Shown here piece after piece: positions 7,886-16,395 of a stretch of DNA of 37,386 bases. Location of the stretch: the NCBI GenBank assembly GCA_029859645.1, contig JAOUCS010000022.1, positions 1 through 37,386 on the forward strand. The letters run 5' to 3'. The position numbers and the translations under genes were made by a program. Within the stretch, counting starts at the first letter, position 1. Every line of letters starts with the position of its first letter. Under the pieces are notes generated by a model that saw only the letters and a program-made list of their open reading frames with translations, did no database searches and had not been told where the DNA came from. The DNA comes from Lysobacterales bacterium. Lineage in GTDB: Bacteria > Pseudomonadota > Gammaproteobacteria > Xanthomonadales > SZUA-36.

Positions 7886-8248
7886 ATGGGGTACGAGGAA
7901 GGCGGCAAATCGGAAAAACTTGTGAGATTACGCCGCCAGGCCGTGGCACGGGAATATTTGAATGGACCAGCAGCCAATGCATATCTGGACAAACACTTAT
8001 CGAGATCTTGGAATATTGATGTGCTATGGATGGATTATACTGGGTATCCAGTGTATAGACAGTCACATTGCCAGCCTTTCTTCCACGAGGTGAGCGTTAT
8101 GGACTTGATATTCGTTGAAGGAGTTAACGGGGCCAGAAAGCACATGTTGAGTTTTGGCGCCAAACCCAGTGTACGTCGTCAAAGCATATGGCACCGCTTG
8201 AGCTATTTTCTAAGAGATACTTTTCTGCCCATACTTTCTCCAGTCTAG
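7886..8248 (+). CDS. unrecognised small protein, 3' end altered by IS insertion
   Basis: The ATG at 7886 has GGAAG eight bases upstream; an in-frame TTG at 7880 is too close to it. It encodes 120 residues with no family I recognise: basic N-terminus (SEKLVRLRRQAVAREYLNG), then WNIDVLWMDYTGYPVYRQ and FFHEVSVMDLIFVEG. The last dozen codons (after SIWHRLSYF, about 8208) lie inside the IS end, so the native C-terminus is lost. Joining the two GCTATT hexamers that flank the IS (8202-8207 and 9641-9646) would restore a frame ending LSYLVSR then TAG. The ORF itself is uncertain; only the ribosome site and length support it. Confidence 0.45.
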   Translation: MGYEEGGKSEKLVRLRRQAVAREYLNGPAANAYLDKHLSRSWNIDVLWMDYTGYPVYRQSHCQPFFHEVSVMDLIFVEGVNGARKHMLSFGAKPSVRRQSIWHRLSYFLRDTFLPILSPV

Positions 8249-9222
8249 CCTGCTAACCGCAGGTTTTGTACTTTCCTCTGCGTCAACGTCCTGGATTTGA
8301 TCATGGAACGTCGGTCCAGAATGTCGTTTCTTCTTCCGTTATACACATCAGCCGGCGTCACGTTATCCAATGATTCGTGATAGCGCTCATGGTTGTAATG
8401 TGTCACCCACTCAGCAATGGCATTTTCCAGTTCCCAGGGGAAGTAATAATGCTCCAGCTTGACCACGTTCTTCATGGATCGGTGGTAGCGCTCGATCTTG
8501 CCCTGGGTCATCGGGTGGTAGGGCGCACCACGAGTATGCTTCATGTCTTGGTCCTGCATCCATTCCCGGAGTTCTTTTGAGATATAACAAGGGCCGTTAT
8601 CGGACAGCGACCTGGGCTTGTGGTGCACCCGGGCTTCGGTGAGCCCGGTGGCTTTGAGGGCGTCTTCCAGTGTGGCAGTGACATCACTGGCCGCCATCGT
8701 GGTCGTCAGGCGCCAACTGATAATGTAACGGGAGTAATCATCCAGCACCGTGGACAGGAAGTACCAGCCCCAGCCCACCACCCGGAAGCAGGTAAAATCG
8801 GTCTGCCACAGCTCATGGACACGCCGCGTTGGGTGCTGGAACGCATCGGCCGCGCTCATCACCATAAACTGTGGGCTGGTGACCAGGTCATGGGCCTTCA
8901 AAATCCGGTACACGCTGGATTCCGAGATAAAGTACTCGTGGCTATCGGTGAGATGCCAGGCCAGCTCACGGGGTGTCAGCTCCGGCTGGTCCAGGGCAAT
9001 GTCCACGACCAGTTCCCGGACCGAATCAGGTATTCGATTCCAGTGCTGGCGTGACGCCCTGCTGTGGTTGTGTAATCCATCAGGGCCCTCGCGTTCATAG
9101 GCTCGATACCAGCGGTAAAAACTGCTGCGAATGATGTTTATCTCAGCCAGGGTCCGGCGTACGGATAACTCGGAGTCTTCCACCAGACGGATAATGGCCA
9201 GCTTCTCAGAGGCGCTGTACAT
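8245..9222 (-). CDS. IS3-family transposase OrfB (DDE integrase domain)
   Basis: 325 residues. An N-terminal helix-turn-helix (SVRRTLAEINIIRSSFYRWYRAYE) and HTH_21-like part precede the rve integrase core. The DDE triad is visible as WQTDFTCF (first Asp), LSDNGPCY (second Asp) and GKIERYHRSMKN (Glu). The C-terminus is the standard YNHERYHESLDNVTPADVY. The ATG overlaps the OrfA stop by one base (TGATG), and this frame is -1 relative to OrfA. It is probably mostly expressed as an OrfAB fusion by frameshifting at a run of seven A upstream. Confidence 0.96.
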   Translation of the reverse strand: MYSASEKLAIIRLVEDSELSVRRTLAEINIIRSSFYRWYRAYEREGPDGLHNHSRASRQHWNRIPDSVRELVVDIALDQPELTPRELAWHLTDSHEYFISESSVYRILKAHDLVTSPQFMVMSAADAFQHPTRRVHELWQTDFTCFRVVGWGWYFLSTVLDDYSRYIISWRLTTTMAASDVTATLEDALKATGLTEARVHHKPRSLSDNGPCYISKELREWMQDQDMKHTRGAPYHPMTQGKIERYHRSMKNVVKLEHYYFPWELENAIAEWVTHYNHERYHESLDNVTPADVYNGRRNDILDRRSMIKSRTLTQRKVQNLRLAG

Positions 9223-9584
9223 CAGTCGTCGTCCAATGTCATACCCTGCCCAGTCAGACTTTTTTTAAGCCAGTCATTGCGCAGGTACAACTCGGCAACC
9301 GCTTGTTTGAGGTCTTGATTTTCCTTCTTCAGACCCGCGACCTCATCGCTATTGGCTTCCCGGACGGTATCACCTGCCAGGCGCCTTTTGCCGGCTTCCA
9401 GGAAGTCCTTGCTCCAGCGATAATACAGATTGCTGTTGATGCCTTCGCGACGACACAGCTCGGCGATTGAGCACTCGCCGCGCAGTCCTTCCAGCACAAT
9501 GCGGATCTTTTCCTCGGACGAGAATTTGCGACGGGTTTTACGGCGGATCTCCTTGACCCGTTTGGTGATATTTGAAACGCTCAT
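9222..9584 (-). CDS. IS3-family transposase OrfA
   Basis: 120 residues with the IS3 OrfA HTH (RRKFSSEEKIRIVLEGLRGECSIAELCRREGINSNLYYRWSKDF, residues about 17-60) and a leucine-zipper-like segment (EVAGLKKENQDLKQAVAELYL). The coding strand has AAAAAAAG at 9266-9259. A -1 slip there opens a stop-free path into OrfB (K-S-D-W-A-G-Y-D-I-G-R-R-L-M), which is the usual way IS3 elements make the active OrfAB transposase. Confidence 0.95.
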   Translation of the reverse strand: MSVSNITKRVKEIRRKTRRKFSSEEKIRIVLEGLRGECSIAELCRREGINSNLYYRWSKDFLEAGKRRLAGDTVREANSDEVAGLKKENQDLKQAVAELYLRNDWLKKSLTGQGMTLDDD

Positions 9585-9750
9585 TTTAAAACTCCTCTGC
9601 TTCAGGTTAAAAATAGCAGAAGTGTCTCTTAGTAAATGGGGCTATTTGGTGTCACGTTAGCTGACGCCGCACATGCCAATTTCAAGGGTTTCAGTTGTTG
9701 GGTGTCTGGCGTAATATGACCCATATCGTGAACATTGGAGCAAGAATATC

Positions 9751-10803
9751 GTGCGCCATGTACTCCTAACTTTTCTGCTGCTTCTGTCGCTTCCGGCATG
9801 GGCTATTGAGACCAACGAGGATGCCACCCAAGCTCCTGCCAGTGTGGATGAAACGGCACTGGATGAGCTTTTGGACGAAGCCGATGAAGAGGCCGATATC
9901 GACCCTGGAAATGAACCATGGGTAGATACTCACAAGGAATACGTGGATACACGGATCGAAAAGGCTACGCTGTGGGTGGATGGTTTCTTTAACGATCCGA
10001 ATTACGAAGCGGAAGCTGCCTACAGCCAGATCCGGCTGCGCCCGGAGTATTATTACCGCAAAGAACAGGGTTCAAAAGGAAAGTTCCGGTTCAGAGCCCG
10101 AATAAATCTTCCCAACCTGGGCCGCCGTGCCAGTCTGATCGCGGGTGCCGAAGACGAGGACAGTTTTGACGATTCGGCAGATGATTCATCGACTGATGGA
10201 GTGCTCGGCCTGCAGTTTTTCATGAAAGAGTCATCCCGCTGGAATACCAGTTTTACCTTGGGTATGAAGTTCAATGACTTCGCATTTTTCCTTGGTCCAA
10301 GGTTTCGCTTCAAGGATACTGTGGGTGAAAAAGGATCGTACCGATTCACCCAGACGATACGCTGGCAGACCAACAATTACTGGCAATTCAATTCCCGCCT
10401 GGACCTGAACCGGCTGATTTCCGACAGACTCTATTTTCGCCAGACCTTTGATGGGCGCTGGCGCGGTGAGGAAGCTGACGAGAAAGGATACCGCACCCGG
10501 GTCAGCAGTTACCTGACGCAGAACCTGACGCCGGCGAGCGGAATACAGTACCAATTCTCGACGATCTTCCACACCGAGCCGGATACCCACGTCTACAAGT
10601 ACGTTGTCGAACTGCGTTACCGAAAACAGACCAGCCGTCAATGGCTTTACTACGAAATCGTACCACTGGTTTCGTTCGATAAAGAGTACGACTATAAGTT
10701 TAATCCTGGTATTCGCCTGCGCCTGGAGTTTTTCTTTGGCAAATCGGCGGCACGGCAGTTCTGGCGCGGGGAAGCTGAGGATAGCGAGAATTTCAGGTGG
10801 TAA
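9751..10803 (+). CDS. exported beta-strand-rich protein, probable outer-membrane barrel
   Basis: 350 residues from a GTG with GGAG ten bases upstream. A signal peptide ends at AWAIE (about residue 18). A very acidic linker follows (ETALDELLDEADEEADIDPG). The rest has many alternating hydrophobic/polar strands with aromatic girdles, such as RLRPEYYYRKEQ, KFRFRARINLP, FAFFLGPRFRFKD and PGIRLRLEFFFGK, the last lying near the C-terminus. This suggests an outer-membrane barrel of roughly 12-14 strands, without a named family. The stop overlaps the next gene's GTG by seven bases. It starts about 110 bp from the IS end; TAATAT (9712-9717) could be its -10. Confidence 0.75.
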   Translation: MRHVLLTFLLLLSLPAWAIETNEDATQAPASVDETALDELLDEADEEADIDPGNEPWVDTHKEYVDTRIEKATLWVDGFFNDPNYEAEAAYSQIRLRPEYYYRKEQGSKGKFRFRARINLPNLGRRASLIAGAEDEDSFDDSADDSSTDGVLGLQFFMKESSRWNTSFTLGMKFNDFAFFLGPRFRFKDTVGEKGSYRFTQTIRWQTNNYWQFNSRLDLNRLISDRLYFRQTFDGRWRGEEADEKGYRTRVSSYLTQNLTPASGIQYQFSTIFHTEPDTHVYKYVVELRYRKQTSRQWLYYEIVPLVSFDKEYDYKFNPGIRLRLEFFFGKSAARQFWRGEAEDSENFRW

Positions 10804-11351
10804 AACACGAAGCTCGGTGGAACTTGCCGGCATTGCGCCTTTTCCTCTGTCTTACAATCCTGGTTATCGGCGGGTGTACCGCGCCGCAAACGAAACATGC
10901 ACCGCCCCCATTGGTGGGTTTGAGCCTCGACCATAACCCTGCCGAGGTGACGAGTGACGTAATTGCTACGGCAGACCAGTCCGTAGCTGCCCTGGTTTAT
11001 AAATTTGATAACAAGACAATTTTGAAGGCCATTGAGCAGGCTGTAGCGCGAGGCGTAACGGTGCGTTTACTCGTTGATGGCAGTGAGGCTGGGCGAAAAA
11101 GGAGTAAAGCTCAGGATGCCCAGAAGGCAGGAGCTGAAGTGCGACGATGGAGGCCCAAAAAAGGTAAGCTGCATGCAAAATGCTTGATTATCGACGGAAG
11201 CCGGGTACTGACAGGATCTTTCAACTGGACCGACTCCGCATCGGAGTCGAACGTGGAATTATTGCTCTTATCTGATGACGCCCTGGTTGCCCAGGAATTC
11301 CAGAAAATTTTCGAGCGACTCTGGGAAGAAGGCAAACCGTTGAAGGATTAG
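10797..11351 (+). CDS. PLD/HKD-motif lipoprotein, single-domain phospholipase D-like
   Basis: 184 residues from GTG 10797, inside the end of the barrel gene. A lipobox LVIGGC (Cys about residue 27) marks a lipoprotein. One HKD motif is complete: HAKCLIIDGSRVLTGSFNW, that is HxK-x4-D then GSxN. PLD enzymes need two HKD motifs, so a single-motif protein should act as a homodimer, like Nuc-type endonucleases and bacterial Zuc-like proteins. The start of the domain reads DVIATADQSVAALVYKFDNKTILKAI. The substrate could be phospholipid or nucleic acid; the lipoprotein anchor puts it in the envelope. Overlap with the barrel gene suggests a shared task. Confidence 0.88.
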   Translation: MVKHEARWNLPALRLFLCLTILVIGGCTAPQTKHAPPPLVGLSLDHNPAEVTSDVIATADQSVAALVYKFDNKTILKAIEQAVARGVTVRLLVDGSEAGRKRSKAQDAQKAGAEVRRWRPKKGKLHAKCLIIDGSRVLTGSFNWTDSASESNVELLLLSDDALVAQEFQKIFERLWEEGKPLKD

Positions 11352-11387
11352 ACGCGATTGTTGATGATAAGTCCCGGTAGTTCGGGC

Positions 11388-12401
11388 TCATTCGAGCCGC
11401 ATCTCAGCGACAATCCTGTCGAATTCACCGTTTTTCTTCATCGCCTCGAATTCATCGGTCATTGATCGGGCCGCTTCCTCATTTGCGGCCGCCAGCGCAA
11501 ACCCCAGCGGTTCATCTCTTGGCGTCGCCGAATCCGCCAGCTCAAATCCGTTTTTGCGGATCAGGTCCTTGAGGCTGTCTACGTATTCCTGCCCTCGTTC
11601 TGAGTAGCTGATCAGTCCGTCAGCCAGGGTGAGCGAGTTCAGCGGTTTACCGCCTTTTCTCAGCTCTGCGCGCAGCTTCCTGAAGTCTTCATAAGCGGGG
11701 TGTGTGCTCAGATTCAGAAAGTAGCCTCTCACACTGTCAAACGGCCACGTAAATGCGGCAATTTTATGATCTCCCAGCTCCTTACGTTGCTGCCTGGGCG
11801 CCATGCCTTCACCGCCATAGGTCCATTGCCCAAACAGGGCGTTGCCCTCGACGGTGAACCTTGAAGTACCCCAGCCGCTCTCATAAGCTGCCTGTCCGAT
11901 CGCCAGGCCGGCAGGAATTTCGTCCAGTCGATAGAGTAATTCGCCAATGATTTTCAACCACTCCGCCGAATCAGTTATTTCACCGGCTTCCTGCTCATTC
12001 TTCACTCGGAGCGCAACGGCAAATAGCCGCAGGTTCTCCAGGTTTTCGCCCTGGGGAGCCTGGCCATTTGTCATCTCGGCCGCTCTTTCTTCGAGCCATG
12101 CCCTGCGCTGTCGAACCAGCCAATTGGCATGCGTTACAAGCGGCAACAGGCAACGGTAGAAAAACTCCTTCTTCACGTCAACCGGCATTTGCGCAGCGTT
12201 TTCCCGCCAGGCGGGTGAGATGGCTATCAGAAGCGTTCGTGGAACCTGCATCTGGTCAGCACGAAGTTCCTTTCCCCACCAGCCAATCGATTCCATCCAG
12301 GCAATCGATTGCTCATAGCCCGCAAATACCCGCACATCCTGGGCGTGGACATCGAAAGAGGAAAAAAGTAAAAGAATTGAGCAAATCAATATTTTTTTCA
12401 T
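11388..12401 (-). CDS. Bax-like exported glucosaminidase-domain protein
   Basis: 337 residues from ATG 12401 (MKKILICSILLLFSSFDVHAQ); the frame runs 46 codons further upstream, but the signal peptide fixes this start, helped by AAGG about 11 bases upstream. The mannosyl-glycoprotein glucosaminidase domain lies at about residues 165-290: IPAGLAIGQAAYESGWGTSRF with the probable catalytic Glu in AAYESGWG, then GNALFGQWTYGG and AYEDFRKLR. This is the arrangement of E. coli Bax. Likely role: peptidoglycan beta-N-acetylglucosaminidase in the periplasm. It converges with the PLD lipoprotein gene. Confidence 0.88.
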   Translation of the reverse strand: MKKILICSILLLFSSFDVHAQDVRVFAGYEQSIAWMESIGWWGKELRADQMQVPRTLLIAISPAWRENAAQMPVDVKKEFFYRCLLPLVTHANWLVRQRRAWLEERAAEMTNGQAPQGENLENLRLFAVALRVKNEQEAGEITDSAEWLKIIGELLYRLDEIPAGLAIGQAAYESGWGTSRFTVEGNALFGQWTYGGEGMAPRQQRKELGDHKIAAFTWPFDSVRGYFLNLSTHPAYEDFRKLRAELRKGGKPLNSLTLADGLISYSERGQEYVDSLKDLIRKNGFELADSATPRDEPLGFALAAANEEAARSMTDEFEAMKKNGEFDRIVAEMRLE

Positions 12402-12486
12402 GACATTCACTACCTTACTGGAATTGCAAACAATAGCAGATCGTGGGCACTCAACAGGGCTCCCATTAACGGCGCGAGGCGCCCGG

Positions 12487-12771
12487 TCACGGTCCGGCTT
12501 CGGAATGACCGGAGTGATGACGATGTTCCAGCCAGTCAAGAATTTCCTTGCCCAGCTCCGCGAGCAATTCCGTGTATTCCTGCCGCCTTTCAGCGGCTAC
12601 GGCTGCATTGCTGGCCTGCCAGTTCTCCAGCGCGCGCTCGCAGACGGCATAATCCTGACACAGCGATCGAAAATCTTCACTCTCCTGGAAGGACTGCTCG
12701 ATACGGGTCTGCCAGCCCTCGAACTGTCTGATCACCCGTGCAACTGAATCCTGTTCCCGTTTGTTGCTCAT
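12487..12771 (-). CDS. small uncharacterised protein
   Basis: 94 residues from ATG 12771 (MSNKREQ), preceded by AAGG with eight-base spacing; a TTG nine codons upstream is less likely. It is hydrophilic and helical, with FEGWQTRIEQSFQESEDFRSLCQDYAVCERALENW and a His-rich end (EHRHHSGHSE). There is no signal or TM segment. No family recognised. It is divergent from the TPR regulator gene, and the 34-bp element of that gap is oriented toward this gene. Confidence 0.65.
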   Translation of the reverse strand: MSNKREQDSVARVIRQFEGWQTRIEQSFQESEDFRSLCQDYAVCERALENWQASNAAVAAERRQEYTELLAELGKEILDWLEHRHHSGHSEAGP

Positions 12772-12855
12772 GTGCTCCGCCTTGCAGTCCTTGCGCAACT
12801 TGTGCGCCCGGATAGCTTCTGATCTATCTGACCTTAGCTGGGTTAGTCCCTGAGG

Positions 12856-12889
12856 GTAAGGGTTATACTGTAATTTGCTGTAGGCTACA
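12856..12889 (-). promoter_or_regulatory. 34-bp repeated element, copy 1 (minus orientation)
   Basis: Read on the minus strand it begins TGTAGCCTACA, then six bases, then TACAGTA, and ends CCTTAC. It matches copy 2 at 25 of 34 positions with no gap. It lies in the gap between the small minus-strand protein (12771) and the TPR regulator (12933), 43 bp from the latter's start. Confidence 0.7.
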
Positions 12890-12932
12890 GGTACGAAGTC
12901 CGCCTATGCAGTCCGGGCGAAAGTAACTGCAC

Positions 12933-14546
12933 ATGAAAAAGAATAATCCAGGATTATCGTCGGTCGAGGCAGGCCCAGCTTGTCGCTGGTCCAGCGAGGC
13001 GATTCGTGCGCAGCTGAAGCGGATCCTCGGGCATGCCGAATTCCAGGCCACCGATAAAATGCATGATTTTCTGCGCTTCGTCGTCGAGGAGACGCTGGCG
13101 GGCCGCTCGCAAAACATCAAGGGCTTCACTATCGCGGTCGAGGTATACGGACGGGATGCCAACTTCGATGCCGCGCACGATCCGGTCGTGCGCATCCAGG
13201 CCGGCCGCTTGCGGCGTGCCATTGAGCGTTATTACCTGGTCTCGGGGGGGCAGGACCCGATCCGAATCGAAATTCCGAAGGGAAGTTACGTCCCGGTATT
13301 CTCTGAAGGCCCTGGCTGCGGGTCTTTTCCAGACCGCGTGGGCGCTCTGCCAATGGTGCAACGGTCGACGACATCGTGGCCAACCATACTGATCACGCCC
13401 TTCGACGACCTGACCGGGAATCCCGACCTGGCCTACCTTGGAGTGGGTCTGGCCACCGAGCTGTGTGTCGAACTCGGGCACTGCGAGGATCTGCGCGTCA
13501 TGCTCTATCGGGCAGGCCCACTGGACTTGCAGGAACTAAATGCCCGACCTGACTTCATAGTCAGCGGCAATGTGCGGTTCGACGGCTCAGCCATCAAGAT
13601 CGTTATGCAGTTGAGCGATGGCGCGACCGGCGAGCAGTATTGGGCGGACTCGATGAATTCGCCACTCGAAGCTGACAGTCTGATCACATTTCAGGAAAAA
13701 GCCGCCAACACAATAGCTGCGCATATTGCCTCGGTACACGGTGTCATCATGCGCACGATGACCATGCAGTTGGGCAGCAGGCTGGCGGACCTGACGACCT
13801 ACGAGGCGATCCTCAAAGGTTATGCCTACCACCATACAATAACCCCTGTTTCCTACATGCAGGCGTTAGATGCCTTGCAACAGATAAGGGTACGCGAGCC
13901 TGAGTGCGGGCTTGGCTGCACTCTGCTGGCGCTGCTATACATGGACAACGTCGCCTTTGAGTTCCTCGAGCCAGACCGCACGCCGCTGAACGAGGCCGTG
14001 CACATGGCCCGGGAGGGTGTCCTGATACTGCCGAACAATCAGTTCAGTCGCCTCGTGCTGGCCCGGGGGCATATGCTGGAGAATCAACTGGACCTGGCCC
14101 TCAGCGAGGTCAAGGCAGCGCTGGCCTTGCGCCCGGAATCGTTGTTGTTCATGGACGCGATCGGTTACATGTTGCTGCTGCTCGGGGAATGGGAACGGGG
14201 TGAGCAACTCGTCCGCGAGGCTATCCGCCAGAACCCGTTCTACGCTGTTTATGCCCGCTATGGCCTGTGGCTTAACGCAATCCGGCGGCAAGACTATGAG
14301 CGGGCGCTGGAGGAAACCGAGATTACCATCGAAATCGGGGATTTCTGGGGCCCGCTCAGCCGGGCGGCAACGCTGGGCCTGCTGGGCCGCTCCGCGGAAG
14401 GGCGTGATGTGGTCCAGCAATTGCTGCTCCTGAAACCGAATTTTCAGGAGCGCGGGCGGCTGCTGATCGGGCACTACGTCAAGTTCCCGGAAATCGTGGA
14501 TCAGCTCGTAGAAGGCCTTGCAATCGCCGGACTGACCATCGACTGA
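12933..14546 (+). CDS. TPR regulator with N-terminal winged-helix-like domain and TolB-like middle
   Basis: 537 residues, no signal peptide or TM helix. Residues about 20-115 carry a conserved block (FLRFVVEETLAGRS, IKGFTIAVEVYGRDANFD, DPVVRIQAGRLRRAIERYY, IRIEIPKGSYVPVF) found at the head of many adenylate-cyclase-like and TPR regulators; I infer DNA binding. About 148-270 resembles the FlgO/TolB-like domain (ILITPFDDLTGNPDLAYLGVGLATELCVEL, FIVSGNVRF, EQYWADS). The remainder is tetratricopeptide-like helices. A 34-bp element sits just upstream of it and again before the next gene and before the glycine-zipper gene, so this is the best candidate to bind that element. Confidence 0.82.
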   Translation: MKKNNPGLSSVEAGPACRWSSEAIRAQLKRILGHAEFQATDKMHDFLRFVVEETLAGRSQNIKGFTIAVEVYGRDANFDAAHDPVVRIQAGRLRRAIERYYLVSGGQDPIRIEIPKGSYVPVFSEGPGCGSFPDRVGALPMVQRSTTSWPTILITPFDDLTGNPDLAYLGVGLATELCVELGHCEDLRVMLYRAGPLDLQELNARPDFIVSGNVRFDGSAIKIVMQLSDGATGEQYWADSMNSPLEADSLITFQEKAANTIAAHIASVHGVIMRTMTMQLGSRLADLTTYEAILKGYAYHHTITPVSYMQALDALQQIRVREPECGLGCTLLALLYMDNVAFEFLEPDRTPLNEAVHMAREGVLILPNNQFSRLVLARGHMLENQLDLALSEVKAALALRPESLLFMDAIGYMLLLLGEWERGEQLVREAIRQNPFYAVYARYGLWLNAIRRQDYERALEETEITIEIGDFWGPLSRAATLGLLGRSAEGRDVVQQLLLLKPNFQERGRLLIGHYVKFPEIVDQLVEGLAIAGLTID

Positions 14547-14825
14547 CCTCTTTTTGAGGCAGGGGGCACAAACCTGTTTGCTCCGAATATGGCGACTGTA
14601 GCCTACAAGAACCTACCGTAAGCTCCTTACGTTCCGGGATCCAAACGTACAAAGTCAAACGATGTTACCCGCCAGCAGTGGCGCGCTCAGCAGTGAGAAA
14701 GGCAAAAAAGCGGTATGGGGCGATGTTATCGGGTGCTCATGCCGACCGACGACGCTTACCTTGGCGACGGGCCGACGATTCTGTTGATCCCGGTCGGTGA
14801 AGGGTCATAACAGGAGAACATGTCC
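14547..14825 (+). other. intergenic region with element and leader
   Basis: This 279-bp gap contains the second 34-bp element (14597-14630) and a possible -10 TACAAA (14648-14653). A short frame at 14739-14810 (MPTDDAYLGDGPTILLIP...) has no ribosome site and I do not call it. A good AGGAG site at 14812-14816 serves the next gene. No terminator hairpin with a U-tract was found. Confidence 0.5.
14597..14630 (+). promoter_or_regulatory. 34-bp repeated element, copy 2
   Basis: TGTAGCCTACA, six bases, TACCGTA, four bases, CCTTAC. It matches copy 3 at 28 of 34 positions with identical spacing. It contains the direct sub-repeats CCTAC at 14602 and 14612 (one helical turn apart). It lies about 195 bp upstream of the first DUF1254 gene start, just after the regulator gene. 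Confidence 0.75.
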
Positions 14826-16316
14826 ATGAAAAAACATCTAGCGCTAACAAGTCTGCTGTTCCTCCCCGTCCTGCTGCTATGCGGTTGCAACGAAAAGCCC
14901 GAATCGGGTGCCTCGCAGGGTGATCTCACCCCTGCAGAAGTGCAGGTCCTCGCCAAGGAAGCCTACGTCTTTGGCTTCCCGATGGTCATGAACTACAAGA
15001 CGATGTGGAACTATGTCCTGGACAAGGATGGCCCTGAATACAAGGGGCCCTTCAACACGATAAGTTGCGAGGCACGCCTCTACACTCCCGAGGACAAGGC
15101 GGTCGTAACCCCCAATGCCGACACGCCCTATTGCATGTTCTGGATGGACCTCCGCACCGAACCGTTGGTCTTGAGCGTGCCGAAGATGGAGGCGGACCGG
15201 TTTTACCACTTCCAGCTCATCGACCTCTACACGCACAATTTCGCCTACGTCGGCACGCTGACCACGGGCAATGACGCCGGCAACATTCTGCTGGCGGGCC
15301 CGGACTGGGAGGGCGAGATGCCGGAGGGGATCACGAAGGTCATTCGAAGTGAAACCCCCTTCATCTTCAACGTAACCCGGACCCAGGTCTTTGGCCCTGA
15401 GGATCTCATCAATGTGAAGAAGATCCAGGCCGACTATAGCCTCAGGCCCTTGAGCACCTTTCTTGACAGCGATTCCCCGGAAGCCTCGCCTGAAGTCGAT
15501 TTTCCGCAGTGGGAAGAGGGCGCCCAGTTCGACGAGCGCTTCTTTGCCTACCTCGACTTCATGATGGATCTGCTCGGCAGCCCCGGCGAAGGAGAGCAGG
15601 AACTCTGGGACCACCTCTCCCGCCTTGGCATCGGCCCCGGCAGCGACTTCAAGTTCGACGGCCTTCCAAAGGAGACGCAGGAAGCCATGAGAGCTGGAGT
15701 GAAGGAGGGATTCGGGGAAATCGAGGCCTTCCTCGAGAAGCACGCCAACGATCCGCTGGCAAGCGGCAAGATTTTCGGCACCCGGGAATTTCTCACCGAG
15801 AGCGCCCGCGAGAATTACGGCCTCGACAGCATCAATCTTCCGCGTTCCGCGGCTGCCCACCAGGGCCTCTACGGCAACTCCGCCGCCGAGGCGATCTACC
15901 CCACCTACTTTACCGATTCGGACGATGAACCACTCGATGCATCAAAACACAGCTACACGATGACCTTCGCCAAAGACGCACTGCCCCCGGCCAAGGCCTT
16001 CTGGTCGGTCTCGATGTACGACGGCAAGACCCAGCTCTTCCTCGACAACCCGCTCGATCGCTACCTGCTCAATTCGACCACCATGGACGATTACGTGCGC
16101 GGGGAGGATGAAGAGTTGGTGCTGCATATTTCGAAGAACTCTCCCAGCTCCGACCTGGAACCGAATTGGCTGCCGGCACCGGACGGAGCCTTCTACCTGG
16201 TGATGCGCCTCTACGGCCCGGAACAGGCGGTCCTCGAGGGTGAGTGGACGCCGCCGCCGCTCGTGAAGGCGGCAGCGCCATCGGCCGGCACGGCCACCGC
16301 CGCGGAACCGGACTAA
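14826..16316 (+). CDS. DUF1254/DUF1214 lipoprotein
   Basis: 496 residues. AGGAG lies nine bases before ATG 14826, while the ATG at 14820 is only three bases from it, so the second ATG is chosen. The lipobox LLLCGC gives a lipid-anchored N-terminus. The DUF1254 domain (about residues 40-165) has AYVFGFPMVMNYKTMWNY, VVTPNADTPYCMFWMDL and RFYHFQLIDLYTHNFAYVGT. A C-terminal DUF1214 domain has SYTMTFAKDALPPAKAFWSVSMYDGKTQLF and GAFYLVMRLYGPE. The Ala/Pro/Thr-rich tail is probably disordered. Biochemical function of this family is unknown. Another DUF1254-type gene follows 79 bp after the stop. Confidence 0.9.
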   Translation: MKKHLALTSLLFLPVLLLCGCNEKPESGASQGDLTPAEVQVLAKEAYVFGFPMVMNYKTMWNYVLDKDGPEYKGPFNTISCEARLYTPEDKAVVTPNADTPYCMFWMDLRTEPLVLSVPKMEADRFYHFQLIDLYTHNFAYVGTLTTGNDAGNILLAGPDWEGEMPEGITKVIRSETPFIFNVTRTQVFGPEDLINVKKIQADYSLRPLSTFLDSDSPEASPEVDFPQWEEGAQFDERFFAYLDFMMDLLGSPGEGEQELWDHLSRLGIGPGSDFKFDGLPKETQEAMRAGVKEGFGEIEAFLEKHANDPLASGKIFGTREFLTESARENYGLDSINLPRSAAAHQGLYGNSAAEAIYPTYFTDSDDEPLDASKHSYTMTFAKDALPPAKAFWSVSMYDGKTQLFLDNPLDRYLLNSTTMDDYVRGEDEELVLHISKNSPSSDLEPNWLPAPDGAFYLVMRLYGPEQAVLEGEWTPPPLVKAAAPSAGTATAAEPD

Positions 16317-16395
16317 GCAGGGGCGACGCCGATGCTCGACCACAGCGGGAAGTTCCCGGTCGTCGAACCGATCAACTGACTTTTAGGAGATGAAA

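Larger units (their letters stand above)
8205..9637 (-). mobile_element. IS3-family insertion sequence
   Basis: The element carries two overlapping minus-strand transposase ORFs. Imperfect terminal inverted repeats are visible: ATTTTCTAAGAGATAC at 8205 reading inward, and ATTTACTAAGAGACAC at 9637 reading inward on the other strand. Exact tips are uncertain because no clean 3-5 bp target duplication fits symmetrical ends. GCTATT occurs just outside both sides (8202-8207, 9641-9646) and may be a duplication with loss of a few terminal bases. Length is about 1.43 kb. Both ORFs look intact, so the element may be recent. Confidence 0.85.

Noticed and set aside
11370-11388. Possible terminator hairpin between the convergent PLD and glucosaminidase genes
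   Set aside because: Only a 4-bp continuous stem and no T-run.
14739-14810. A 23-codon frame (MPTDDAYLGDGPTILL...) before the DUF1254 gene
   Set aside because: No ribosome site and no homology I can see; likely chance.
14877-15860. A 327-residue minus-strand open frame opposite the first DUF1254 gene
   Set aside because: Same reason: a shadow of a GC-rich coding region.
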